NCBI RefSeq assembly: GCF_000179595.2
Contig: NZ_JH556653.1
Location: 628,495-692,494, forward strand
Direction: 5' to 3'
DNA from: Acetivibrio cellulolyticus CD2
Lineage (GTDB): Bacteria; Bacillota; Clostridia; Acetivibrionales; Acetivibrionaceae
Length of the DNA: 64,000 nt
The position numbers were made by a program, and so were the translations under genes. How positions within the stretch are numbered: position 1 is the stretch's first letter; each line of letters opens with the position of its first letter. Below, piece after piece: positions 24,595 through 32,511 of the stretch. Under the pieces are notes generated by a model, which searched no databases, was not told the origin of the DNA, and worked only from the letters and a program-made list of their open reading frames with translations.

Positions 24595-25779
24595 ATGAAA
24601 AACAAACTAAATTCCAAGGTCCTATTTATAGTGATTATGTGTATTACAGCATCGATTGTTTTTGTAGGTTGTAAAAAGGTTATAAAGAATTCTGATACCG
24701 ATAATGGTAACAAAGTTGCAGCTACTACCTCACCAGTTCCGCAGCCATCCCAAATGGCATCTGCGCAGCCGGAGCCATCACCTGAACCTTTTAAGGCTAA
24801 GGCTCTGTTTCTGTCTTCATGGCCCCTAAGCAATAAAAGTACTGTTGATCATTTTGTAAATCTGGCAAAAACAACAGAAATAAATTCCTATGTTATTGAT
24901 ATAAAGGATGACACAGGCTATGTCAGTTACCCGTCGGAAGTACCACTTGTTAAAGAGAAAAAGACTTATCAAAAAAGATTCAAAATAGAAGAAGTAGTTA
25001 AGGAATTTAAGGATAATGAAATCCATGTCATTGGAAGGATTGTATGTTTTAAAGATCCGGTTATATCAAAAAAGATGCCGGAATGGGCAGTTAAAAACAC
25101 ATCAGGGGGTCTTCTAATCCATAATGGTATGACCTGGGTTAATGCGTATAATAAAGATGCATGGAAATATAATGTTGATATAGCTAAGGAAGCACTGTCA
25201 AAGGGAGTAGATGAAATACAGTTCGACTATGTCCGCTTTCCTGACGGAAACAAGTCTAAAATGGTATTTCCAGGTTCAGGCGATAAAAAACTCTATGAAG
25301 GAATCGATGAATTTCTTGCATACGCTAGAAGTGAAATGCCCGATAGTACTATATCTGCAGATGTATTTGGAATAATATGCGAGAGCCCTAATGATACGGA
25401 AAAAATAGGCCAATATCTTGAGTACGTAGGAAAAGACGTTGATTATATATGCCCGATGGTATATCCATCACACTATTATGCAGGACAGACAATAAATAAG
25501 GTGGTATTCCCAAAACCTGACATGGACCCTTATAACGTTGTGTATAATACGTTAGTAAAAGCAAAATCTAGAATTTCAAAGGTCTCAGATTACAGAGCAA
25601 AAGTGAGACCATATTTGCAAGACTTCACTGCTACATGGCTTGGTTCAGGTAACTACAAAAAATACGGTGCCGATGATGTAAGACAGCAAATCAAAGCAGT
25701 TTACGATGCCGGTTATGATGAATGGATTTTATGGAATTCAACTGTTAAGTATTCTGAAGATGCGCTGGAAAAAGAGTAA
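24595..25779 (+). CDS. Lipoprotein of the DUF4015 putative glycoside hydrolase family
   Basis: About 394 residues, ATG at 24595 with GGGGGA 4 nt upstream. A lipoprotein signal ends SIVFVGC, followed by a Pro/Ser-rich linker (PVPQPSQMASAQPEPSPEP). The body has KALFLSSWPLSN, INSYVIDIKDDTGYVSY, EIQFDYVRFPDG and DYICPMVYPSHYYAGQ, the hallmarks of the DUF4015/TIM-barrel putative glycosidase family. The Asp and Glu at the ends of beta strands fit a glycosidase active site, but the substrate is unknown. Surface anchored; likely cell-wall or exopolysaccharide related. Confidence 0.85.
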   Translation: MKNKLNSKVLFIVIMCITASIVFVGCKKVIKNSDTDNGNKVAATTSPVPQPSQMASAQPEPSPEPFKAKALFLSSWPLSNKSTVDHFVNLAKTTEINSYVIDIKDDTGYVSYPSEVPLVKEKKTYQKRFKIEEVVKEFKDNEIHVIGRIVCFKDPVISKKMPEWAVKNTSGGLLIHNGMTWVNAYNKDAWKYNVDIAKEALSKGVDEIQFDYVRFPDGNKSKMVFPGSGDKKLYEGIDEFLAYARSEMPDSTISADVFGIICESPNDTEKIGQYLEYVGKDVDYICPMVYPSHYYAGQTINKVVFPKPDMDPYNVVYNTLVKAKSRISKVSDYRAKVRPYLQDFTATWLGSGNYKKYGADDVRQQIKAVYDAGYDEWILWNSTVKYSEDALEKE

Positions 25780-25827
25780 TTTAGGTTTGGACTTGACAAT
25801 TTTAAATTGTCCCTAATTAAAATAGTA

Positions 25828-25870
25828 AAACAATGATTCAGATTGATAAATTAAATCTGAATCATTGTTT
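25828..25870 (-). terminator. 17-bp hairpin, terminator for leftward transcript
   Basis: AAACAATGATTCAGATT (25828-25844) is exactly complementary to 25854-25870. On the minus strand the stem is followed by TTTTACTATTTTA, so it best fits termination of leftward transcription. On the plus strand the following bases are ACAAAG, a poor terminator. Confidence 0.65.
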
Positions 25871-25924
25871 ACAAAGCCATATTAAATAAATTCATTTATT
25901 TTTTGCAGTATCAAACTGCCACTT

Positions 25925-26073
25925 TCACCAATACTTAGGCCCAATAATAAATTTCGATATCCAGGCAAGGACGAGAATAACTATCCACAGCCGACCTATA
26001 TAGGGTGGAAGCTCGATAGCTTTATTCGTTCTCCAGTTAACTTTTCATTGCCAGATACCTTTCTTTTGGGCAT
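25925..26073 (-). pseudogene. Small single-pass membrane protein, frameshifted
   Basis: ATG at 26073 (site GAAGGGAG upstream) begins MPKRKVSGNEK, then runs out of frame. Adding one A to the A4 run at 26042-26045 joins it to VNWRTNKAIELPPYIGRLWI and a hydrophobic helix ending GPKYW at 25925, giving a 49-residue membrane protein. The ribosome site is within the hairpin arm 26081-26088, so translation may be gated by structure. It is not identified by family. Whether the shift is real or a sequence error cannot be decided here. Confidence 0.4.
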
Positions 26074-26181
26074 AAAATATGCTCCCTTCTAAGTGACAAG
26101 TTTTATTACTTCACTTGTCTACCCATAAGGGAGCCCATCATTTCTTAGTGCATCAGCCCCTAGTTTATTAAACTTTTATGC

Positions 26182-27549
26182 TTACCTTAGCGATTCTTTT
26201 ACTTTTTCAAACTCATATCCCGGCGAAACAGTTGATATGCCTTTCATTTGAGTTTGGGCCGGTACATCTTCAGGAATTTTAAACAACTTGTAGAATTCTC
26301 CAATCTCCATATTTAAAGATTGAGCTGCCTCCCTGATAGTCATAGAGCCTTTTATACCACTAATATCAACCTTGTTTGAATCATTTTCTGCTTTGGATGT
26401 TTCTGGTTCTTTTACCGAAATATCTGTCCCACCAGCTTTTTCTTTAGCAGCATCAAAATCATAACTTGGAACCTCTTTTGAGATTTCTTTTAATTTGGTC
26501 CCCTTTGATACACTTTCCGGTATGCCAAGTTTATCATACACTTCTTCAATAGACATGCCTGTTGCCATTGCTGCCTCCTCTATAGAATAATATCCTTTGA
26601 CTTCCGAAATCGATATAGTTTGTCCTTCTTTCAAAGCTGAAGGCAATATTTCAAAATTCCCAGTCACTTGGGCAACCAATATTGTTCCAAAGAATAAACC
26701 AACAACTATAATTATCATTACAAAAGGATGAATAGTCTTTTTTGCAGTCTTAATCTCAAGTGCTCCATTTTTCGGGCAGGCCAAAACACATTCATTACAG
26801 TTTATGCATTCTGCACTAGTAACTTTAGCTGCTTTCTCCACATCAATATTCATAGGACAAGCTTTGTTACATGCCTTGCAATGAATACAAACGTTATTAT
26901 TTCGTTCAACTTTTGTAGGGCTTATTTTACCAATAATTCCATAGAACGCCCCAACAGGGCACAGGTATTTACAAAAGAACCTGTCATAGAGTAATGATGC
27001 TATCAATGTAATTGCCAAAAGTATAAACCCAACTATGGCGGCTGGATCTTCCTCAATAGTATCTGCAACTGCTGACAGATGAGCATATGCTGAATATGGA
27101 TCATATGCTGACATCCATAGAGAACCCAGGTACCATGCCATTCCTACAGTAAGAAGCAAAATAAGGTACTTTAAATATCTTAATGGTCTATCAATTTTCG
27201 GTGATATTACAAATCTTCTTTTAAATATCTTTTGTCCTATTCTTGCAAACACCTCTTGCAGCGCTCCAAAAGGACAAAGCAATCCACAAAAACTTCTTCT
27301 GAACAGAACTGCAATGGCTATTGTTAGAACCAGTAAAACTACTGTACCTGAGTATATTTTTTTAATAAAGCTACCCATAAAAAGCAAAGTAAACAGGCTT
27401 TCAAGTGCACCAAAAGGACATAGCGCATGTATAGACGGAGCTTTACCTCCCCCTAGAACCTGATGCATATAGGACTCATAAGTAACCCATACAAGCAATC
27501 CCACTATCACAAAAAGCCTTAACCATTTTGTGACTTTATTCCAATTCAT
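26182..27549 (-). CDS. Membrane 4Fe-4S protein (NapH-like) with two C-terminal helical repeats
   Basis: About 455 residues from ATG at 27549 (AGAGGGG upstream). It has about six membrane segments. HALCPFGALESLF and FCGLLCPFGALQEVF plus FCKYLCPVGAFYG are NapH-like membrane-facing Cys motifs. Two 4Fe-4S motifs follow (CIHCKACNKACP, CINCNECVLACP). After a last helix, two copies of a roughly 55-residue domain appear (GYYSIEEAAMATGMSIEEVY...LGIPESV and GSMTIREAAQSLNMEIGEFY...FKIPEDV), probably extracytoplasmic. It follows the small secreted protein gene at 27675 in the same direction. Confidence 0.82.
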   Translation of the reverse strand: MNWNKVTKWLRLFVIVGLLVWVTYESYMHQVLGGGKAPSIHALCPFGALESLFTLLFMGSFIKKIYSGTVVLLVLTIAIAVLFRRSFCGLLCPFGALQEVFARIGQKIFKRRFVISPKIDRPLRYLKYLILLLTVGMAWYLGSLWMSAYDPYSAYAHLSAVADTIEEDPAAIVGFILLAITLIASLLYDRFFCKYLCPVGAFYGIIGKISPTKVERNNNVCIHCKACNKACPMNIDVEKAAKVTSAECINCNECVLACPKNGALEIKTAKKTIHPFVMIIIVVGLFFGTILVAQVTGNFEILPSALKEGQTISISEVKGYYSIEEAAMATGMSIEEVYDKLGIPESVSKGTKLKEISKEVPSYDFDAAKEKAGGTDISVKEPETSKAENDSNKVDISGIKGSMTIREAAQSLNMEIGEFYKLFKIPEDVPAQTQMKGISTVSPGYEFEKVKESLR

Positions 27550-27583
27550 ATAAGACACCCCTCTACCTAAAGTTTTGCAACCT

Positions 27584-27657
27584 CCCCTATACAACCGTAT
27601 AATTATCAGAGGGTAGCTTTCGCGAGCCCTCCGATAACTATACACCTTGTAGAGGGG
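27584..27657 (-). other. Nested stem-loop between two co-oriented genes
   Basis: Outer arms CCCCTATACAA (27584-27594) and TTGTAGAGGGG (27647-27657), one mismatch; inner arms TTATCAGAGGG (27603-27613) and CCCTCCGATAA (27627-27637), one mismatch. The element lies between the small secreted protein gene and the membrane ferredoxin gene and could act as a partial terminator or processing site that sets their relative expression. Confidence 0.6.
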
Positions 27658-27674
27658 TTCTCTACCTGTTAGTA

Positions 27675-28139
27675 TTATTTATTATTTCCCATACCGCAAC
27701 CTGCTCCACCACAACTGCCATTCCTCATTCCTGCTCCACAGCCCATTCCTCTGCCCATTCCTTTTCCTTGCCCAAAACCTGCTCCATACTTTTTGCCAAT
27801 TCCAGCATTACCAGTACCATCACAAGTTGCTTGGTTTGTTTTAATTTGATTATAGATTTCGTCCGCTTGCTGCTGTGTAAGAGTACCATCTTTTACCCTT
27901 TGGTCAAGCACCGCTTTTTTCTGTTCGAGTATTTGTGCCTTGAATTCATCAAGTTTTCCAGCTTCCTTAGCTATTGTTCCGTAAGTTTTACCTTCAGCAC
28001 GCTCATTAGCTACATCTGCAACACTTTTGCCTGTCAACGCTGCTGTAATATCTGCCGGTGTTTTTATATCGGCTGCATAAGCTACTCCTGCTACCCCTAT
28101 TGCACCTATAGCAACAACTAATACAATAAGCTTTTTCAT
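27675..28139 (-). CDS. Small secreted DUF2680-like protein with Gly/Met/Cys-rich tail
   Basis: About 154 residues; ATG at 28139 is preferred (GAAGG 9 nt upstream) over an in-frame TTG at 28148. The signal peptide ends GVAYA. A helical middle (LTGKSVADVANERAEGKTYG, TLTQQQADEIYNQIK) is typical of DUF2680-type envelope proteins. The tail is rich in Gly, Met and Cys (GKGMGRGMGCGAGM, CGGAGCGMG) and could bind copper or another soft metal. It is divergent from a two-component system, which may control it, and upstream of a membrane ferredoxin. Confidence 0.7.
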   Translation of the reverse strand: MKKLIVLVVAIGAIGVAGVAYAADIKTPADITAALTGKSVADVANERAEGKTYGTIAKEAGKLDEFKAQILEQKKAVLDQRVKDGTLTQQQADEIYNQIKTNQATCDGTGNAGIGKKYGAGFGQGKGMGRGMGCGAGMRNGSCGGAGCGMGNNK

Positions 28140-28224
28140 ATTTTTCAACCTTCAACACTCCTTTTTATTTGGTTTTAATAAATTTAATTTATGTTTTCAT
28201 TCTAAAAAATAAATGTGGCAAAAG

Positions 28225-28257
28225 TTTGACAAAAGTTCGAAACAAATTTGACATTTA
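28225..28257. promoter_or_regulatory. Three 11-bp tandem half-sites, OmpR-type operator candidate
   Basis: Between the divergent genes the sequence reads as three successive 11-mers: TTTGACAAAAG, TTCGAAACAAA and TTTGACATTTA. The outer two share TTTGACA exactly, 22 bp apart. OmpR-family regulators bind such direct repeats, so the adjacent regulator may control both directions. TTTGACA may also supply a -35 element. Confidence 0.45.
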
Positions 28258-28347
28258 GTTTTCTTAATACGCCATAATTTTGTAACAAATAATTACTATT
28301 AAAATGGTATAATCTAAGAAAAGGAATAAAAGATTGGAGGGTTCATT

Positions 28348-29082
28348 ATAAACAAGCATATTTTGATAGCAGACGATAATGATGGAATTGTTGATATATT
28401 GAAGACCTATGTGTCTAAGGAAGGGTTTACCCCAATTATTGCTTACGATGGCGAAAGCGCTGTTAATATGTTTAATGAGTACTCCCCGCTCTTAATTCTG
28501 TTGGATGTCATGATGCCAAAAAAAGATGGCTTTGAGGTTTGCCAAGAAATACGTAAAACATCCAACGTTCCTATTATCATGGTTACCGCAAAGGGTGAAG
28601 ACGCAGACCGTATAATGGGACTGGACATTGGAGCTGACGACTATATCGTAAAACCCTTCAGCCCCGGAGAGGTTATGGCACGGATACGTGCTGTATTAAG
28701 GCGTATTGATATTTCGGAGGAGGATAAGAAGGATATAATCCGTTTTCCTGGACTTGAGATCAATATTTCCGATTATGAGGTAAAAATTAATGGGCAAGAG
28801 GTCAACCTTACCAAGAAAGAAATAGAAATATTCTGGCTTTTAGCCTCGAACCCTGGTAAGGTTTTCTCGCGAGATAATCTTTTAAACAGTGTTTGGGGAT
28901 ATGAGTATTTTGGTGACGCCCGTACTGTTGATACACATATAAAAAGACTCAGGGCAAAAGTCGATATACCAGGTAGCATGGCAAGCAGTGAATCAAAATC
29001 AACCAACCAGCCTGAGTCCTTTATTTGGGATATAAAAACCATATGGGGAGTAGGATATAAATTTGAGGTGAAAAATGTTTAA
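28348..29082 (+). CDS. OmpR-family response regulator with apparent non-AUG start
   Basis: The receiver should begin MNKHILIADD, but the codon before NKH is ATA (28348), preceded by ATT (28345). GGAGGG at 28336-28341 has normal spacing to ATA. The first standard start is TTG at 28363, 22 nt after the site, and would remove the first beta strand. The rest is intact: acceptor Asp in LILLDVMMPKK, Lys in DYIVKPFSPGE, and a winged helix with KVFSRDNLLNSVWG and DARTVDTHIKRLRAKV. It overlaps its kinase gene by 8 nt. A rare AUA/AUU start, a start mutation or a sequence error are all possible. Confidence 0.85.
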   Translation: MNKHILIADDNDGIVDILKTYVSKEGFTPIIAYDGESAVNMFNEYSPLLILLDVMMPKKDGFEVCQEIRKTSNVPIIMVTAKGEDADRIMGLDIGADDYIVKPFSPGEVMARIRAVLRRIDISEEDKKDIIRFPGLEINISDYEVKINGQEVNLTKKEIEIFWLLASNPGKVFSRDNLLNSVWGYEYFGDARTVDTHIKRLRAKVDIPGSMASSESKSTNQPESFIWDIKTIWGVGYKFEVKNV

Positions 29083-30541
29083 AAAGAGGATTGCTTTTAA
29101 ACTAACCCTGGGCTTCGTTGTAATTGTACTAATTTCAATGCTCACTATTGGCTTGGTTTTTATCAATATATTTCGTCAATATGCCTTTGACAGTCGTCAG
29201 AAAATCATGCTTGAAAGAGCACATAACATATCCGAGGTTCTTTCAGAGAATTTGCAAAGCAATGGACAAATGCGAGGATTTGGCGGATTTATGCGTTTCC
29301 TTGATACAATGGCTGAAGCAAAAGTATGGATTATTGACAGACAAGGCAATCCTGTTGCCCTAAGCGGAATGGGTATGGGCACAGGTATGGCGCACACTTT
29401 GTCTCCGGGACCGCTGCCTGAAGCCGCAGAGAATGTCATTCAGGATGTCCTTTCAGGAAAGGAATCAGTAAGTGAAAGCTTCAGTAATGTGTACAATGAA
29501 GCCACCTTGACAATAGGAGTTCCAATTTTGGATTCTGATAAAAATGTAATTGGCTCCGTCCTTCTACATGCTCCCATAACAGGAATAACAGGCGCTCTAA
29601 ACAAGACAATCAGTATATTATCCGTTAGCCTTTTAATTGCTCTTCTTATTGCAGTAGGGCTAGGTATTTTCTACTCAATTATTTTCACACGCCCTTTAAA
29701 AACAATGAATCGCACGGCATTGGAAATGGCTCGCGGAAATTATAATGCACGAACAGGCATTAATCGCCAGGATGAAATAGGACAGCTTGGAGACTCACTT
29801 GATTTGTTGGCATCTGAACTTTCTGAGGCCACTGAAGAAATTAACAAACTGGAACAGGTAAGAAGAGATTTTGTTGCAAATGTATCCCATGAATTCAGGA
29901 CACCCCTCACTGTTATCAGAGGCTCCCTTGAAGCACTTTCCGATGGTACAATCGAAGATACGGAAGATATTAAACGTTTCTATCAGAGAATGCTTTCTGA
30001 AACCAGAGGCCTGGAAAGACTTGTAAGCGACCTTTTAGAACTCTCGCGTCTTCAGTCAGGTAAAATTACAATCCATAAGGAACATGTCCACATCCCAAGC
30101 CTTCTTTCTGACATTATAAAGAGTATGCAAACAATAGCAGATAAGAAAGAAATACAAATCGATTTTATTACAGACGATAATGTACCACCTGTTCTAGGAG
30201 ATTATGACAGACTTAGACAACTTTTTGTAATTTTTATAGATAACGCCATAAAATATTCTCCCGATAAAACAATTGTAACTGTAACTACACATGTTAAAGA
30301 CTCACTAGAAATATTAATTCAGGATCAGGGATATGGTATAGCCGTGGAAGAGCTTCCCTATGTTTGGGACCGTTTCTATAAAACTGACAAGTCAAGAAAA
30401 AGTAGTGGTACAGGTCTTGGACTTGCCATTGCAAAGCATCTTATAAAACTTAATGGAGGAAGTGTAGAATTAAAAAGTGCGGCTGGCAAAGGTACTACTA
30501 TAGAAATACAGCTTCCGGTACAAAACGTTGATGAGCAATAG
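29075..30541 (+). CDS. Membrane sensor histidine kinase
   Basis: A 488-residue kinase. TM1 is about 9-31 and TM2 about 184-207, enclosing an external sensor domain with a Gly/Met-rich loop (GMGMGTGMAHTLSPG). HAMP follows, then a phosphoacceptor box (SHEFRTPLTVIRG), N-box FIDNAIKYSP, DQGYGI and GTGLGLAIAKHL. The ATG overlaps the regulator gene by 8 nt, and GAGGTG lies ahead of it. The Met/Gly-rich sensor loop and the metal-like tail of the divergent secreted protein hint at soft-metal or envelope sensing, which is inference. Confidence 0.9.
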   Translation: MFKKRIAFKLTLGFVVIVLISMLTIGLVFINIFRQYAFDSRQKIMLERAHNISEVLSENLQSNGQMRGFGGFMRFLDTMAEAKVWIIDRQGNPVALSGMGMGTGMAHTLSPGPLPEAAENVIQDVLSGKESVSESFSNVYNEATLTIGVPILDSDKNVIGSVLLHAPITGITGALNKTISILSVSLLIALLIAVGLGIFYSIIFTRPLKTMNRTALEMARGNYNARTGINRQDEIGQLGDSLDLLASELSEATEEINKLEQVRRDFVANVSHEFRTPLTVIRGSLEALSDGTIEDTEDIKRFYQRMLSETRGLERLVSDLLELSRLQSGKITIHKEHVHIPSLLSDIIKSMQTIADKKEIQIDFITDDNVPPVLGDYDRLRQLFVIFIDNAIKYSPDKTIVTVTTHVKDSLEILIQDQGYGIAVEELPYVWDRFYKTDKSRKSSGTGLGLAIAKHLIKLNGGSVELKSAAGKGTTIEIQLPVQNVDEQ

Positions 30542-30550
30542 TTTAAAAAA

Positions 30551-30581
30551 ATAAAGTGAATGCTTCATGCATCCACTTTAT
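30551..30581. terminator. Bidirectional terminator between kinase and glutaredoxin genes
   Basis: ATAAAGTGAATGC (30551-30563) pairs with 30569-30581 with one mismatch. A run of seven A on its left gives a good T-run for the leftward glutaredoxin transcript. Confidence 0.75.
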
Positions 30582-30593
30582 AACCTCTCTTTA

Positions 30594-30824
30594 TTATACG
30601 CTGATTAGCCGATCAATTTCAGACTGATCAAAGCCTACAATTATATTGCCATTAATGTCAATTACGGGAACACCTCTTTGACCTGATTTATTCACCATTT
30701 CCATCGCGGCTTCCCTATCTCTTGAAACATCAACATCTTCAAAAGGAACATTTTTTGATGTTAAATATTTCTTTGCCACCGTACACCAAGGACATGTTGG
30801 AGTAGAATATACTTTTATTGTCAT
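30594..30824 (-). CDS. Glutaredoxin-like protein (NrdH/YruB type)
   Basis: A 76-residue thioredoxin-fold protein; ATG at 30824 with GAAGGAGG upstream (longer frames have no site). It begins MTIKVYSTPTCPWCTVAKKY with redox centre CPWC. GVPVIDINGNIIVGFD holds the cis-Pro loop and glutathione-site-like residues. Family members reduce disulfides, for example of ribonucleotide reductase, using thioredoxin reductase. A CsoR/CstR-like palindrome lies 41-61 nt upstream (30865-30885), similar to the one before the membrane ferredoxin operon. Confidence 0.9.
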   Translation of the reverse strand: MTIKVYSTPTCPWCTVAKKYLTSKNVPFEDVDVSRDREAAMEMVNKSGQRGVPVIDINGNIIVGFDQSEIDRLISV

Positions 30825-30864
30825 AAAGACTACCTCCTTCAGATAGTATGATTTATTGTTTAAT

Positions 30865-30885
30865 ATATACCCCTTACAGGTATAC
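30865..30885 (-). promoter_or_regulatory. CsoR/CstR-like operator candidate upstream of glutaredoxin
   Basis: The plus strand reads ATATACCCCTTACAGGTATAC, an imperfect palindrome of the ATACCCC/GGGGTAT style bound by CsoR/CstR-type repressors. A similar site is at 14433-14450. No regulator of this family is encoded in the window. Confidence 0.4.
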
Positions 30886-30979
30886 TTAAACAAAATAATT
30901 TAAATCTTACAGGCAAACTCTTATTGGTTAATTTACATAGCTGCTTTTATTATTTACTATTAATAAGAATTTATCTTTA

Positions 30980-31519
30980 CTATCCAATTTCTATATATTG
31001 GGAGTCTATAAAATCGGCAAGCCACACTTTTTCGTTCCCCTTATAAAACTTAATTCCTTCATTCCATGCATCCCTTGAATTTATAATAAGTAAAGCTGGA
31101 TGGTCATCTCTCCTTTTGCCAACTTGTAGCGCCATATCTGAGTCAACAGCCAGATGAACATATTGCCTTCCTTTAGGAATCAAACCCTTTTCCTTAATCA
31201 TTGATAAGAATCGTTTTGCAGTTCCATGGTATAGTATCTCAGGCGGCTGCATCGGTTCCTTTATTATTTTCTGTGGAACTGAATGCCCGTACAAGGCTCT
31301 TATTCTTTTGTCGTCTACTTCAAATCTCTTCTTATCACAGTTTTCTACCACGTAAATAATATCTTTGATTTCTAGCTCAGACCATTTCTTTTCCTCATGA
31401 AACGAGTATAGTAAATGCTCAATATTTACCCATCCATGTTCATCAATCTCCAGTTCATATTCCCATGGTGCATGCCTTAATGCATAAGACATCGCCTTAC
31501 TTAACCTTATATAATCCAT
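30980..31519 (-). CDS. kptA: RNA 2'-phosphotransferase, Tpt1/KptA family
   Basis: A 179-residue protein of full family length. The N-terminal half has LSKAMSYALRHAP and the winged-helix part DEHGWVNIEHLL; the C-terminal half has the ADP-ribose-binding fold with ILYHGTAKRFLSMI, GLIPKGRQYVHLA and HPALLIIN. The conserved catalytic Arg/His residues in LRH and YHGT are present. KptA moves a 2'-phosphate from RNA to NAD, releasing ADP-ribose 1''-2'' cyclic phosphate. Bacteria have no known RNA substrate needing this. It follows NADAR and PARG-like genes in the same direction, 109 nt from the latter, suggesting a common ADP-ribose role. Confidence 0.92.
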   Translation of the reverse strand: MDYIRLSKAMSYALRHAPWEYELEIDEHGWVNIEHLLYSFHEEKKWSELEIKDIIYVVENCDKKRFEVDDKRIRALYGHSVPQKIIKEPMQPPEILYHGTAKRFLSMIKEKGLIPKGRQYVHLAVDSDMALQVGKRRDDHPALLIINSRDAWNEGIKFYKGNEKVWLADFIDSQYIEIG

Positions 31520-31628
31520 TTGCCATCAACCTTCCTCATAAAAACATCATTTTCATCCAATATGTTCAAGCAGCTTATCTACTAAAGGATATACCTTTTC
31601 CCTACCTCTAAGCTCACAATATTTAACT

Positions 31629-32489
31629 TCAAAGCAACGCCCGCTCAAATTCTCTTATTTTTGCTTTATCAACAGAGCTATCATATATTGCAAACGTAAT
31701 TCTATCAAAAAGCAGTTTATATCCATCTTCGTGCAGTACTTTTCTAAAGTATTCTGCAACATCCTCCGTTTTGTTCTTAAAAACCCCACAGCCATATGCA
31801 CCTAAAACTATAGCTCTATTGTTATTCAAGGCAGCAATTAACAAAATCTTTTTAATTCTGCTAATCATTACGCTATGAATTTTTTCTATGTTTCCTTTTT
31901 CGCGTTCCCGTACAACTCCCGCATTTACCGCAGGAGCTGTGATAAATGATATAAGGAATGCCTCCTTAAGCAATCTGTTATTGTCATCCCTGAAGACCGG
32001 CACTTTAGGTGAGTAAATCATGTAATCGGAATAAAGGCAAGTCTTAATACCCCTATTATAGTCATACATTTCTTTCATTTGAGAAATACAAGGGTACAGA
32101 CCTGATGATCTTGCAAGACTTTCTTCCTGAGCTTGACTACCACTTAAAAAACCACCGCCTGGGTTTTTAGCAGATGCAAAATTTAAACAGACAGCTTTAT
32201 CAAACCCTTCATCAACAACAAGTCTTCTTGCTGCACTTATTGTTGTCTCGTCAGTTATCTCAACTATAGGTTTTTTAGATTCTTTTTCATTTCTGATTTT
32301 TTCAATTTCATTTTCGATATTTTCAAAACTATCGGGCTTGTACAGTATAGTATTGTCTATCGCAATTTTCAGGTCTTCTTTTATATCTACTGTTGTCCCT
32401 TGATGATTTGTATATAAACCTGCTTCTAATATCTTTAATGTTTCAAGAGCAACTTTTACCCTGATATCTCTATTTTGTGAATTATTCAT
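31629..32489 (-). CDS. Microbial-type PARG-like protein (TIGR02452 family)
   Basis: About 286 residues from ATG at 32489 with GGAGG upstream; a longer frame to 32522 overlaps the preceding gene and lacks a site. The signature NPGGGFLSGSQAQEESLARS contains the PARG GGG-x7-QEE motif with the catalytic glutamates. VLGAYGCGVFKN is the second conserved macrodomain-like block. Such proteins remove ADP-ribose units from targets or bind ADP-ribose derivatives. The gene lies 22 nt after NADAR and upstream of KptA, so the three form one likely operon. The true substrate (protein, RNA or DNA) is unknown. Confidence 0.85.
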   Translation of the reverse strand: MNNSQNRDIRVKVALETLKILEAGLYTNHQGTTVDIKEDLKIAIDNTILYKPDSFENIENEIEKIRNEKESKKPIVEITDETTISAARRLVVDEGFDKAVCLNFASAKNPGGGFLSGSQAQEESLARSSGLYPCISQMKEMYDYNRGIKTCLYSDYMIYSPKVPVFRDDNNRLLKEAFLISFITAPAVNAGVVREREKGNIEKIHSVMISRIKKILLIAALNNNRAIVLGAYGCGVFKNKTEDVAEYFRKVLHEDGYKLLFDRITFAIYDSSVDKAKIREFERALL

Positions 32490-32511
32490 AGTTAATACCT
32501 CCAACGAACCA

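Larger units (their letters stand above)
25780..26181. other. Intergenic region with hairpins and a broken small gene
   Basis: It holds the 17-bp hairpin at 25828-25870, a broken small membrane-protein gene (25925-26073) and a hairpin with 8-bp arms (26081-26088 and 26127-26134). Nothing else is supported. Confidence 0.55.
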
